Shown piece by piece: positions 9,182 through 17,402 of a stretch of 64,000 nucleotides of DNA. The notes under the pieces are model-generated. The model searched no databases. It was given only the letters and a program-made list of their open reading frames with translations, and was not told where the DNA came from. The stretch spans positions 210,798-274,797 of the forward strand of contig FOIY01000005.1 in NCBI GenBank assembly GCA_900111435.1, in the 5' to 3' direction. The DNA is from Ruminococcaceae bacterium KH2T8 (GTDB taxonomy: Bacteria; Bacillota; Clostridia; Saccharofermentanales; Saccharofermentanaceae). Position 1 is the first letter of the stretch. Each line of letters starts with the position of its first letter. Both the position numbers and the translations under genes were made by a program.

Positions 9182-10121
9182 TATCAAGAGGGCAGTAGTT
9201 ACCGGCTCGACGGGTATGCTCGGGATCGCCACGACCCAAAGGCTTCTTGATGAAGGCTATGAGGTCATCGCGGTCGCAAGACCGGGGTCCGCGAGACTTT
9301 CGAATATCCCTGATGACGAGCGCATTACCGTTATCGAGCTCGCGCTCGAGGATATCTCATACCTTTCTTCGGATCTTAAGAACGAAGGCATTGAAGGAGC
9401 CGATCTGTTCTTCCATTTCGCATGGGACGGTACATATGGTGATTCTCGAAATGACTGCGATATCCAGCTGTCGAATATCAGAGCATCGGTAGATGCCGTA
9501 AGGGCAGCGGCTGAGCTTGGCTGTAAGGCCTTTCTCGGCGCAGGTTCACAGGCAGAATACGGCAGGGTAAAGGACGGCACGAAGCTTTCTCCCGATACGC
9601 CCTGCAACCCTGAGAACGGCTACGGCATCGCAAAGCTCGCCGCAGGTCAGCTTACGCGCATCGAAGCCGCAAAGCTCGGAATAAAGCACATCTGGGTCAG
9701 GATCCTCAGTACATTCGGACCTTTCGACGGCTCTCAGACAATGGTCATGAGCGGTATCGCCAAGATGGCAGCCGGTCAGAAGGCCTCATATACAAAGGGC
9801 GAGCAGATGTGGGATTATCTCTACTGCAAGGATGCGGCGAACGCATTCTACCTTGCCGCTACAAAGGGTAAGGATAAGAGCGTCTATACGATCGGTTCGG
9901 GCAATGTCCGACCGCTCAGTGAATATATCACGGCGATAAGGGATGCGGTCGATCCCGCTCTCGATATCGGATTCGGGGAAGTCGACTACTACCCCGGGCA
10001 GGTAATGTACCTGTGTGCGGATATCTCGTCCCTTACGGAAGATACGGGCTTTGCCCCGAAGTATACTTTCGAAGAGGGAATAAGGGAGACCGTTAAGTGG
10101 TTTAAGGAGGAAAGATCTTAA
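9174..10121 (+). CDS. NAD(P)-dependent sugar-nucleotide reductase (CDP-abequose/paratose synthase-like SDR)
   Basis: This 315-residue extended SDR has the cofactor loop GSTGMLG (about 11-17) and a YGIAK Tyr-x3-Lys pair. Its place after rfbFGH suggests it reduces CDP-3,6-dideoxy-4-ketoglucose to a finished dideoxyhexose such as paratose or abequose; which epimer cannot be told from sequence by eye. The ATG at 9174 is chosen because GGAG lies just ahead and the SDR fold starts there. The open frame runs further upstream only because it overlaps gtrA. It overlaps the gtrA stop by 8 bases. Confidence 0.82.
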   Translation: MSDIKRAVVTGSTGMLGIATTQRLLDEGYEVIAVARPGSARLSNIPDDERITVIELALEDISYLSSDLKNEGIEGADLFFHFAWDGTYGDSRNDCDIQLSNIRASVDAVRAAAELGCKAFLGAGSQAEYGRVKDGTKLSPDTPCNPENGYGIAKLAAGQLTRIEAAKLGIKHIWVRILSTFGPFDGSQTMVMSGIAKMAAGQKASYTKGEQMWDYLYCKDAANAFYLAATKGKDKSVYTIGSGNVRPLSEYITAIRDAVDPALDIGFGEVDYYPGQVMYLCADISSLTEDTGFAPKYTFEEGIRETVKWFKEERS

Positions 10122-11072
10122 ATGAAGAAGATAAGCATACTGATACCCTGTTATAACGAAGAGCTGAACGTCGAGCCCATGGCTCAGGCCCTGACTGAGA
10201 TGTTCGCCAAGGATCTCCCCGAATATGACTACGAGATCCTCTTCATAGATAACGATTCGAAGGATCTGACCCGCCCGAAGCTTCGTAAGCTCTGCGAGGA
10301 GGATAAGCACATCAAGGCTATCTTCAACGCGAAGAACTTCGGTCAGTTCAACTCACCTTATTACGGCATCCTTCAGACGACGGGTGATTGTACGATATCC
10401 ATGGTATGCGATTTCCAGGATCCCATCGAGCTCATCCCCAAGTATGTTCACGAGTGGGAGAACGGCTATAAGATCGTTATCGGTATCAAGACTTCGAGCA
10501 AGGAGAGCAAGATCATGTATTTCCTGAGATCCTGCTACTATAAGCTCATCAAGAAGTTCTCCGATGTCGAGCAGATCGAGCACTTCACGGGCTCGGGACT
10601 TTATGACAAGGAGTTCGTACAGGTACTTCGCGATCTCAAAGATCCCAAGCCTTTCCTCAGAGGTATCGTTGCAGAGCTCGGATTCGAGCGCAAGGAGATC
10701 CCTTATGAGCAGCCCCAGAGAAGAGCCGGAAAGACGAGCAACAACTTCTACCGTCTCTACGACGCGGCTATGCTTTCCATCACTTCATATACAAAGGTCG
10801 GTCTTCGTATCGCGACCATCGGAGGTGCGATACTCTCGGGCCTCAGCCTCGTGGCCGCTTTCGTATACCTTATCCTGAAGCTGTGCATGTGGGATGAGTT
10901 CCCCGCAGGTATGGCTCCCGTAGTAATCGGTATGTTCGTATTAGGTTCCGTACAGCTGTTCTTCATCGGACTTCTCGGAGAATATATCCTCAGTATCAAT
11001 GACCGTGTCATGAACAGACCTCTCGTAGTCGAAGCCGAGAGGATCAATTTCGACGAAGAGGAGAAGAAGTGA
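10122..11072 (+). CDS. Family 2 glycosyltransferase, polyprenyl-phosphate sugar synthase type
   Basis: The 316-residue protein starts with ISILIPCYNEELNV, the GT2 nucleotide-binding strand, and carries a divalent-metal Asp region around VCDFQDPIELIPK. Two C-terminal hydrophobic helices (about 230-255 and 265-290) end in LLGEYILSINDRV, typical of the DPM1/GtrB/ArnC branch that moves sugars to undecaprenyl phosphate on the inner face of the membrane. It starts on the base after the previous stop. With GtrA nearby, it may load the dideoxyhexose or a related sugar on the lipid carrier. Confidence 0.9.
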   Translation: MKKISILIPCYNEELNVEPMAQALTEMFAKDLPEYDYEILFIDNDSKDLTRPKLRKLCEEDKHIKAIFNAKNFGQFNSPYYGILQTTGDCTISMVCDFQDPIELIPKYVHEWENGYKIVIGIKTSSKESKIMYFLRSCYYKLIKKFSDVEQIEHFTGSGLYDKEFVQVLRDLKDPKPFLRGIVAELGFERKEIPYEQPQRRAGKTSNNFYRLYDAAMLSITSYTKVGLRIATIGGAILSGLSLVAAFVYLILKLCMWDEFPAGMAPVVIGMFVLGSVQLFFIGLLGEYILSINDRVMNRPLVVEAERINFDEEEKK

Positions 11073-11078
11073 TCTTCC

Positions 11079-12419
11079 ATGCCAAATAAGTCGCTCCTCA
11101 ATAAAGATAAGCTCAATAAGATGCACATCTTCTTTGCCGTATTCCTCGGCATGTATCTTTTGTATCTTGCTTTTTATCACGTAAGGGTAAATGTTCAGGG
11201 AATGGAATATCCCTGCGCGAGATTCCTTTTCTTCCCTCAGGACAGGTACAAGGATTTCGCGACCATAAACCATGCGATAAAGGATCTTAATCCCTATATC
11301 TCAAGGCTCAGTAACTATCCGCCGCTCATACTGGCTTTCTCGATCATCTTCTCGAAGATGGGCGATTATACGCCTTACGATGCGACGACTCTGCAGGATG
11401 CATTTAATGACCCGGCGATCTGGAGATCGTTCGTATTATTCATCGCGCTCTACTGCGTAGCGGTCGTTGCATGCTGTATCTTCTATGCTTATAAGGTAAT
11501 AAAGAAGAATAATGGCACGGTAAAGGTCTCATCAAAGGTCCTTACCTATACGGCTTATATCGTTCTCGGCGCTATGTTCCTCGTAAGTGCACCGTCGCTC
11601 TACACGATCGACCGCGGTAACTACCTTACTGTATCGATCGTCCTTTATATCATGTGGGCAATAGCAGAGCAGGAGAGTCCCGAAAGCAACTGGGGCCCCG
11701 TATTCGCAGCCCTCTGCGCGGCGACCAAGGTCTATCCCGTATATATCCTCGGCGTCTATCTCTTGGACAGGAGATGGAAGAAGCTCTTTGTTGCGATCAT
11801 AACGGGTGCCGTAACGACACTCCTTCCTATATTCTTCTTCGACGGAAGCTATATAGATAATGTCTATTACTTCGTAAGAGGAGTCGGCGGATTCGGCGTC
11901 GGCGTAAATGCAGGTTATTTCACATGCGGCCTTACCGGCGCACTGATCTATGTCTACAGAGCACTTGATATCCCCGTTGATACCAAGGTGACGCATATCA
12001 TCTGGCTCGCGGCAGGCGTAGTGATCTCTGTCCTCGGCTTCAGGCTCGCATCCAAGGACGATAAGCTCTGGAGAAAGCTCCTTGTGGTCACCGCCATGAT
12101 GAACTTCTTAACTCCCAATGCTTATCTTTATCAGACGACATACATGTTCGGACCGATCCTTCTCATGCTCTCGGACAAGGAGAAGCTCAATAAGAAGGAT
12201 ATCCCCTATGTGCTCATGGCTGCGCTGCTTCTGGTGCCCAAGCCCTACGCATATCTCAAAAATCAGGCGGATCCGACCCTTCCAAATGAGTGGAACTATA
12301 TGAACTGCGCGATAATAATCGACGCGAGCCTTTATCTGCTCATGATCATTCTCTACTTCGTACAGCGTGCCAAAGAGATCAGGCAGGAACGCTCGGTTAC
12401 TGAGACGAAAGCGGCCTGA
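11079..12419 (+). CDS. Multi-pass membrane protein, probable GT-C glycosyltransferase (GT87/DUF2029-like)
   Basis: The 446-residue protein has about ten hydrophobic segments. The early outside loop with SNYPPLILAF and the later DRGNYLTVS and ATKVYPVYILGVYLL blocks resemble the GT87/DUF2029 family of polyprenyl-phosphate-sugar-dependent transferases. The place of action would be the outer face of the membrane. Its position after a GT2/GtrA pair supports transfer of a lipid-linked sugar onto an external glycan. The family assignment is by eye and the acceptor is unknown. Confidence 0.65.
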   Translation: MPNKSLLNKDKLNKMHIFFAVFLGMYLLYLAFYHVRVNVQGMEYPCARFLFFPQDRYKDFATINHAIKDLNPYISRLSNYPPLILAFSIIFSKMGDYTPYDATTLQDAFNDPAIWRSFVLFIALYCVAVVACCIFYAYKVIKKNNGTVKVSSKVLTYTAYIVLGAMFLVSAPSLYTIDRGNYLTVSIVLYIMWAIAEQESPESNWGPVFAALCAATKVYPVYILGVYLLDRRWKKLFVAIITGAVTTLLPIFFFDGSYIDNVYYFVRGVGGFGVGVNAGYFTCGLTGALIYVYRALDIPVDTKVTHIIWLAAGVVISVLGFRLASKDDKLWRKLLVVTAMMNFLTPNAYLYQTTYMFGPILLMLSDKEKLNKKDIPYVLMAALLLVPKPYAYLKNQADPTLPNEWNYMNCAIIIDASLYLLMIILYFVQRAKEIRQERSVTETKAA

Positions 12420-12424
12420 TCCAT

Positions 12425-14209
12425 ATGGGGAAGAAGAAAAGCTCACTTTCGATAATACTTTTCCTCTGTACCGCAGCGGTATGCGCGGCTGTCATGTATT
12501 CCCTGAGATATTCATTCCTGTCCTGCAGCGACTCCGTATCGGAATTCGTCTACGGCAGGATCTACAGTTTCAGATATGCTTACGAAAGAGCTCTCGATTT
12601 CTGCCTTCAAAGAGGCAGGTTCGGTGTTATATTCCCGTTCGTCGTTGCCTTGAGATTCAAGATCCTCGGCACCGGATCTCCCTGGGCAGCCTGGGGACTT
12701 CAGCATATCCCGATCGCGGTAAACGTTATATTTATATCCGTACTTATCGGTAAGAAGGCGGGAAAGGAATACGGCGCGCTATTTGCGCTCGCTTTCGCGT
12801 CTCTGCTGCAGGTCAACGGCTGGCACAGCCTCATCACTTGTTATCCGCTGGACTTTATGTACGGACTGACTCTAGCTCTTATCGGATTCACGCTCTTTCA
12901 AAAGTCGCTGGAGATCAGCGGAAAGAAGGTATGGCTCCTCAGGGTATTGAGCGCATTTGCTTTCTATGAATCGATGCAGACATATGAGGCATTTCTCATG
13001 CTCTCGCTCGTATACGGATGGCTCTCTCTTCGCGAGGCGGTTCATGAAAGGGAAGGAAAGCCCGCGCTCACCAAGCTCATAAAGCCCGTCTTTTCACCTT
13101 TGATCATCCACATCATCGTCGGTGTGATATTCCTGGCGCTTCGCGTCTATGTCAACGACCACCCGGTAGTCCCCACCGATGACGGAGTCCTCGATCTTCG
13201 CGAGCCCGGTACCGCAAAGGGATTTCTCGTAACGCTCGGAGCATTCTCGGGCGGCATGTTCCCCATGGCGGATCTTGTCCATCCCAGAGTAAGGACGGGG
13301 ATCACGGAGTACGGAGTCTCATGGCTTCAGACCGTGACTGCGATCATCGCGGGAGCGGGCTTTGCAGCATTTATCGCATCCGTGAGCTCAAGGAAAGAGG
13401 ACGACAAGAAAAGACGCGATACTGACCATGCCCTTGTGACCATAGGTATCGCGGGACTTATAGCCGCCATATTCTTCCCGTTCCTTCATGCTACGACCGG
13501 CGTATATCAGGGCTGGGTAGTAGAAGGCCATCAGTTCGGTTATGTTCCCACGACGATCTCATATTTCGGATGGATCGCATTTATCGTATGCGTACTCTCG
13601 CTACTTATAAGGAAAGCCAAGGGCATCAATGTTCTTTCCGTTGCAGTGGCCGGAGTAGTATTCTCACTCCTGACAGTTCTTACTTTCGGTATCAATAACG
13701 CAATAAGGGAAGAGAAGATCGGCCCCACGAATGTCTCGTATTCGTACAAGGCGCAGCTCTTCTTCGCGGTAGCAAAAGACTGCGTATGTCCAGAGAACGG
13801 TTATGACGTTATCTTTATCCCTGACTTTGAGGGCGTCCACGATCAGTATATGTTCAACGAGCTGATCCTGAGCTACGAGTGGGAAGGCAAGTACGACGTT
13901 ACTGCCGTTAAGTCCGCAGATGAGTTCGTGAGCGGATTTGATTCTTACGAGGATCCCGGAGTCATAAGATACGATCCCGATTCCGATACCGGAATAGTCT
14001 GCTCCATCGACAGCATAGATAACGGAAACTTCGTAACGGACGGTGATATCAGGGTCGTAAGCGCTCACGGCGGAGAATATACGATTACATATGTCGAGAG
14101 CGACGGTGATATCAGGACTTACGATTTTGAGCTCGAGCCCTTCGAGGGCATCACCTTTGAGAATACCGAGGGCGTGCCCGCGTATTCAATAGACATAGTA
14201 AGAAGATGA
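12425..14209 (+). CDS. Large membrane protein, possible GtrII-like glycosyltransferase
   Basis: I do not recognise this protein with certainty. The 594 residues contain about eleven hydrophobic segments in the first 430 and then a 150-residue soluble C-terminal domain. The first outside loop has Asp-containing SDSVSEFVYGR and an LQRGRFGVIFPF segment, a layout seen in GtrII and other GT-C-type sugar transferases. It is the last gene of the dideoxyhexose operon, 5 bases after the previous one, so transfer of the operon's sugar to a surface glycan is inferred from context only. Confidence 0.5.
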   Translation: MGKKKSSLSIILFLCTAAVCAAVMYSLRYSFLSCSDSVSEFVYGRIYSFRYAYERALDFCLQRGRFGVIFPFVVALRFKILGTGSPWAAWGLQHIPIAVNVIFISVLIGKKAGKEYGALFALAFASLLQVNGWHSLITCYPLDFMYGLTLALIGFTLFQKSLEISGKKVWLLRVLSAFAFYESMQTYEAFLMLSLVYGWLSLREAVHEREGKPALTKLIKPVFSPLIIHIIVGVIFLALRVYVNDHPVVPTDDGVLDLREPGTAKGFLVTLGAFSGGMFPMADLVHPRVRTGITEYGVSWLQTVTAIIAGAGFAAFIASVSSRKEDDKKRRDTDHALVTIGIAGLIAAIFFPFLHATTGVYQGWVVEGHQFGYVPTTISYFGWIAFIVCVLSLLIRKAKGINVLSVAVAGVVFSLLTVLTFGINNAIREEKIGPTNVSYSYKAQLFFAVAKDCVCPENGYDVIFIPDFEGVHDQYMFNELILSYEWEGKYDVTAVKSADEFVSGFDSYEDPGVIRYDPDSDTGIVCSIDSIDNGNFVTDGDIRVVSAHGGEYTITYVESDGDIRTYDFELEPFEGITFENTEGVPAYSIDIVRR

Positions 14210-14219
14210 ACAGACAGTG

Positions 14220-14228
14220 TGTTATAAT
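14220..14228 (+). promoter_or_regulatory. Extended -10 promoter for the parvulin-like lipoprotein gene
   Basis: TGTTATAAT is again a perfect extended -10, 33 bases ahead of the next start codon. It lies just after the end of the sugar operon and separates the lipoprotein gene transcriptionally. The same nine bases occur at 5354. Confidence 0.6.
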
Positions 14229-14260
14229 GCATCACAGCAATGAGATAAGGAGATCTTAAA

Positions 14261-15748
14261 ATGAAAAAAGCGATCAGAAAAGGATTAGCCGTGCTCTTTA
14301 CGGCATCCGTGTTGATATCTGCTTCTTCGTGCGGTTATACGACCGCAACGTCGGAGACATCTGTTTCACTGGCACCCGGCGAGACGACTGCTCCTACGAT
14401 AGATTATTCGGAGTACAGCTTCGAGACGATGTACGGCAGCCAGCTCATCAATTATCTTAACCACCAGTACTATTTCGAGGGACAGCCTATCCCCATGGCC
14501 GAGTCGAACTTCTACTTTATCGACGCATTCCTTTCTCTTACGAGAATGGCTACATACGGCCAGTTCCCTCTTACTGCCGAGGGTTATATCGACCTTAGCG
14601 CTGCAGTAACTACCGAGATCCCCGATGACGGTATCAGCGAAGAGGGTCAGACATATGCTACTTACGGTGATTATTTCGTAGAGTATTCCGAGAGGATGCT
14701 CGAGAGCACATATATCATCAACTCCCTTGCAGCAGCAGAGAATATCACATTGTCCGAAGAGACTATCGCTACGATCGATGAGACGATCAATACTACATTC
14801 ACACAGAATGCTCAGGCAGGCGGTATCTCCGTAGATGATTACCTCAAGCTCTTCTATGGCGAAAGCTGCGACGTAGAGACGATGAGAACCATCATGTATA
14901 ACTACAAGCTCGCTGATATGTATACTGCCGAGTATATCGAGAACTACGAGTTCGCAGATGAGGACATCATGGTTCCCAACGTAAGATACGCACTCTTCTA
15001 TGCTCCCGAAGAGCCTCAGGAAAATGAGGAAGTAGATGCCGAACTTCAGGAATCCCTCGCTAACGAGCTCTACGATAACTGCTATAACGATGAGACAGAG
15101 TCTTACGATATGGAGCTTTTCGATGTTTACGGCACATTCAGCGCAAGGCAGTATGAAGAGGGTGAGGACGGCTGCCGCCAGTATGGTGAAGTTCCTGTCG
15201 AAAGAGGAACGATGGTTCCCGCTTTCGAGGATTGGGCATATGACGAGAGCCGTGAAGAGGGTGACATCGAGGTCATCTATGCTCCCGAGTACGGTTACTT
15301 CGTAGTCGGCTACTTAGGCCTTACCGAGATCGCTCAGGAAGAGCAGGAAGAGATGGCCGTATCCGCTCTCGGCGAATATGTTACGGGTCTTATCACAGAC
15401 GGATCCTACAGCTTCTACACAGAGCAGGAATATGTTGCGGCAGCTCCCGTTGAGCCTTCTCCTACGGATGAGTCCGGTGTACCGATCGATACATCAAAGC
15501 AGCCCGAGAAGACTCCCATCAACCCCAAGGAGCTAATCGTTACGATCCTTGCAGGTATCGGAGGCGTAGCAGTCATCGGACTTATCATCTTCGGTATCGG
15601 ATCACTTGTTAAGAAGGGCAAGAAGGATGCTCCCGCTGAGGACGAGCCCGCTAAGAATGTTGATCCCGTCGATCCTTTCGATGAAGAGGATACAGACAGA
15701 TTCTTCGAGGAAGATGAAGGCGAAAAGGATCAGGGCGACGAAGAGTAA
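14261..15748 (+). CDS. Parvulin-like (PrsA/SurA-type) lipoprotein with C-terminal membrane anchor
   Basis: Extracytoplasmic foldases of this type help exported proteins fold. The 495-residue protein has a lipoprotein-like signal (basic start, hydrophobic core, ISASSC at about 19-24), a helical SurA-N-like region, and a parvulin half near 305-360 (GTMVPAFEDWAYDE then GYFVVGYLG) matching the PpiC C-terminal half. Unusually, a second membrane helix (about 425-448, ELIVTILAGIGGVAVIGLII) and an acidic cytoplasmic tail follow. The parvulin domain seems incomplete, so isomerase activity is uncertain. It has its own promoter and terminator. Confidence 0.7.
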   Translation: MKKAIRKGLAVLFTASVLISASSCGYTTATSETSVSLAPGETTAPTIDYSEYSFETMYGSQLINYLNHQYYFEGQPIPMAESNFYFIDAFLSLTRMATYGQFPLTAEGYIDLSAAVTTEIPDDGISEEGQTYATYGDYFVEYSERMLESTYIINSLAAAENITLSEETIATIDETINTTFTQNAQAGGISVDDYLKLFYGESCDVETMRTIMYNYKLADMYTAEYIENYEFADEDIMVPNVRYALFYAPEEPQENEEVDAELQESLANELYDNCYNDETESYDMELFDVYGTFSARQYEEGEDGCRQYGEVPVERGTMVPAFEDWAYDESREEGDIEVIYAPEYGYFVVGYLGLTEIAQEEQEEMAVSALGEYVTGLITDGSYSFYTEQEYVAAAPVEPSPTDESGVPIDTSKQPEKTPINPKELIVTILAGIGGVAVIGLIIFGIGSLVKKGKKDAPAEDEPAKNVDPVDPFDEEDTDRFFEEDEGEKDQGDEE

Positions 15749-15772
15749 TCTTCAACCGATTGAAATCTAACT

Positions 15773-15806
15773 AAGGGACTGCATGGTGAGTGCAGTCCCT
15801 TTTGTT
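15773..15806 (+). terminator. Rho-independent terminator after the parvulin-like lipoprotein
   Basis: AAGGGACTGCA, a 7-base loop, then TGCAGTCCCTT form a perfect 11-bp stem followed by a T-rich run. It ends the 14261-15748 transcript 24 bases after the stop. Confidence 0.9.
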
Positions 15807-15855
15807 TGTCGTCTTTTGTACGCGAGCGGGGGGCAGAGTGCCAGAGGGCGGCGAT

Positions 15856-16153
15856 GGTTCAAACAAATTGTCATATGGACGATTGTTTACACCTTTTTTA
15901 ATGGGTCGGTTCCCACAAGTTTATTAATCGCCAATTGTTTGAACTTTTCGGCACGTTATATTTCAAACAATTTTGGATTTCGTAGATTGTTTGAACCATA
16001 TTACGTCTATGGGTTCAAACAATTGGTGTATATGGGATTTGTTTACACTTTTAAGTCTCGGATGGTTCAAACAATTCTGTAATATCCGATTTGTGTGACC
16101 CGGACACCCTGAAATGGTTCAAACAATCATCAAATATCCGACTTGTGGGAACT
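15856..16153. repeat. Six-unit array of 38-bp inverted repeats at an exact 52-bp period
   Basis: The intergenic stretch 15807-16195 is filled by six elements starting at 15856, 15908, 15960, 16012, 16064 and 16116, each exactly 52 bases after the last. Every element is an 11-base arm (consensus GGTTCAAACAA), 16 variable bases, and the arm in inverse orientation (consensus TTGTTTGAACC); 14 variable bases separate elements. All twelve half-sites keep ACAA (or TTGT inverted) at their inner end. Four left arms are identical; others vary (GGTTCCCACAA, ATTTCAAACAA, and inverted variants). The variable bases have diverged while the spacing is exact. Neither flank continues the pattern. It lies downstream of both the lipoprotein gene and the convergent VanY-like gene and may be in the latter's 3' untranslated RNA. 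Function unknown. Confidence 0.92.
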
Positions 16154-16195
16154 GCCGACCCGCCGTGAGCCTTATATATAGTTACTAAAGACGCA

Positions 16196-17029
16196 TCACT
16201 CGGGATCGACGGTAACGAATACGCATCCTGTATTGTCGGGGCTGTAGGTAATGTCGCTGTCCGCAAGCTCTGCGGGGATCAGTATTTCGTCTTCGGGGAG
16301 TCGCGCGATATAGTAACCGTCATATGTATACCAGGTGCCGATCTCGTAGGAATCTATATATTCTTCGAATGTTATATCGTATCTGCAGATTATCTCCGCA
16401 TGAGGCTGGCCTACATATCTTATGTGCCAGGGCTCATATGCGAAGCCCGTGATGTCTTCCTCGCCTTCGGGATATCTGATGATGAAGCCGAATTCGCCGC
16501 AGTTGTCGTTGACGTATCTTCCGACCTGGGAATCTATAAAGGCGGAGCCTGCAAAGTACATTACATATACGTCGAGAGCAAGACCCGTCTGGTGCTCGCT
16601 GTGGCCGGGGACCGCCGCGACCTCGGGACCTTCCTCGTTATATACACGCTCCTGATCCTCAAAGCTCCTGTAGCTGCTCGAGACATAGAGCCTGTTGCCC
16701 ATATTCTCCCTGATGTAGTCGCTGAGCCTGCCGTAGTCCTCCGTGATCGCGGAGTTCATATAGACGTCGGTATCTCTGTAAAAGACGATATCGGGTTCAA
16801 AGTCGGATGTGAGGGGATGTTCGTTATTGACCAGCAGGAGGTTCTGAGAGTAGGAGATGTCCTCAGAAGGGGGCACGAGATCTTCAAAGGCAACCTGCCT
16901 GAGGTTCGGCTTTCTCTTCGTGCTGATCCTGAGCATACCGGTCTCATAAAGACACAGTACCGCGAGTGCGATCAGTATAACCGCCCATGGGGCGCAAAGG
17001 GTGATCATCTTACGTTTTTCCGCTGACAT
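16196..17029 (-). CDS. VanY/DacB-type D-alanyl-D-alanine carboxypeptidase, membrane anchored
   Basis: Enzymes of this zinc family (peptidase M15B) trim the terminal D-Ala of wall stem peptides. After a short cytoplasmic start there is one hydrophobic anchor (WAVILIALAVLCLY), then the M15B signatures: SSSYRSFEDQ, the zinc ligands in GHSEHQTGLALDV, and EPWHIRYVG with catalytic Glu and the third ligand. The domain is complete; about 60 extra residues follow. The start is uncertain: ATG 17047, 17029 or 17008 are all possible and none has a good ribosome site. A TATATT six bases ahead of 17029 could give a leaderless message. Its 3' side runs into the 52-bp repeat array. Confidence 0.88.
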   Translation of the reverse strand: MSAEKRKMITLCAPWAVILIALAVLCLYETGMLRISTKRKPNLRQVAFEDLVPPSEDISYSQNLLLVNNEHPLTSDFEPDIVFYRDTDVYMNSAITEDYGRLSDYIRENMGNRLYVSSSYRSFEDQERVYNEEGPEVAAVPGHSEHQTGLALDVYVMYFAGSAFIDSQVGRYVNDNCGEFGFIIRYPEGEEDITGFAYEPWHIRYVGQPHAEIICRYDITFEEYIDSYEIGTWYTYDGYYIARLPEDEILIPAELADSDITYSPDNTGCVFVTVDPE

Positions 17030-17102
17030 ACAGCTAATATAGCACATTTACTAAGTTTCGTGCTCATGATAAAATTCTATGGTTAAGGACAAGGAGTGTT
17101 TT

Positions 17103-17390
17103 ATGGAAATAACATCAGAATTAACAGATTATCTCCAGCAGCTCGGAAGGATCAGACTGACTCCCGAAGAGAATGAGAAGACAATGAAGGATCTCGGTGC
17201 GATCCTCGGATATATCGATAAGCTCAACGAACTCGATACCGCAGGAACTGAGCCGATGAGCCATGCTTTCGGAAGGACTAACGTATTCCGTGAGGATGTT
17301 GTGACAAATGACGATATGAGGGATGACATTCTTTCTAATGCTCCCGAGAGCAAGGACGGAGCTTTCCTTGTTCCCAAGACAGTAGAGTAA
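17103..17390 (+). CDS. gatC: Asp-tRNA(Asn)/Glu-tRNA(Gln) amidotransferase subunit C
   Basis: GatC is the small scaffold that holds GatA and GatB together. The 95-residue product begins MEITSELTDYLQQLGRI and has the family pattern of LTPEE, LGAILGYIDKLNELDT and a C-terminal FREDVV...APESKDGAFLVPK. The ATG at 17103 has AAGGAG (17091-17096) ahead of it, so it is preferred over an in-frame start at 17079. gatA follows after 12 bases. Confidence 0.95.
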   Translation: MEITSELTDYLQQLGRIRLTPEENEKTMKDLGAILGYIDKLNELDTAGTEPMSHAFGRTNVFREDVVTNDDMRDDILSNAPESKDGAFLVPKTVE

Positions 17391-17402
17391 GGGGTGCCTC
17401 AT

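Noticed and set aside
15856..16153. CRISPR array reading of the 52-bp repeats
   Set aside because: Arms alternate in orientation, only 11 bases are conserved, fillers are 14 and 16 bases with a fixed length, and no cas gene is near.
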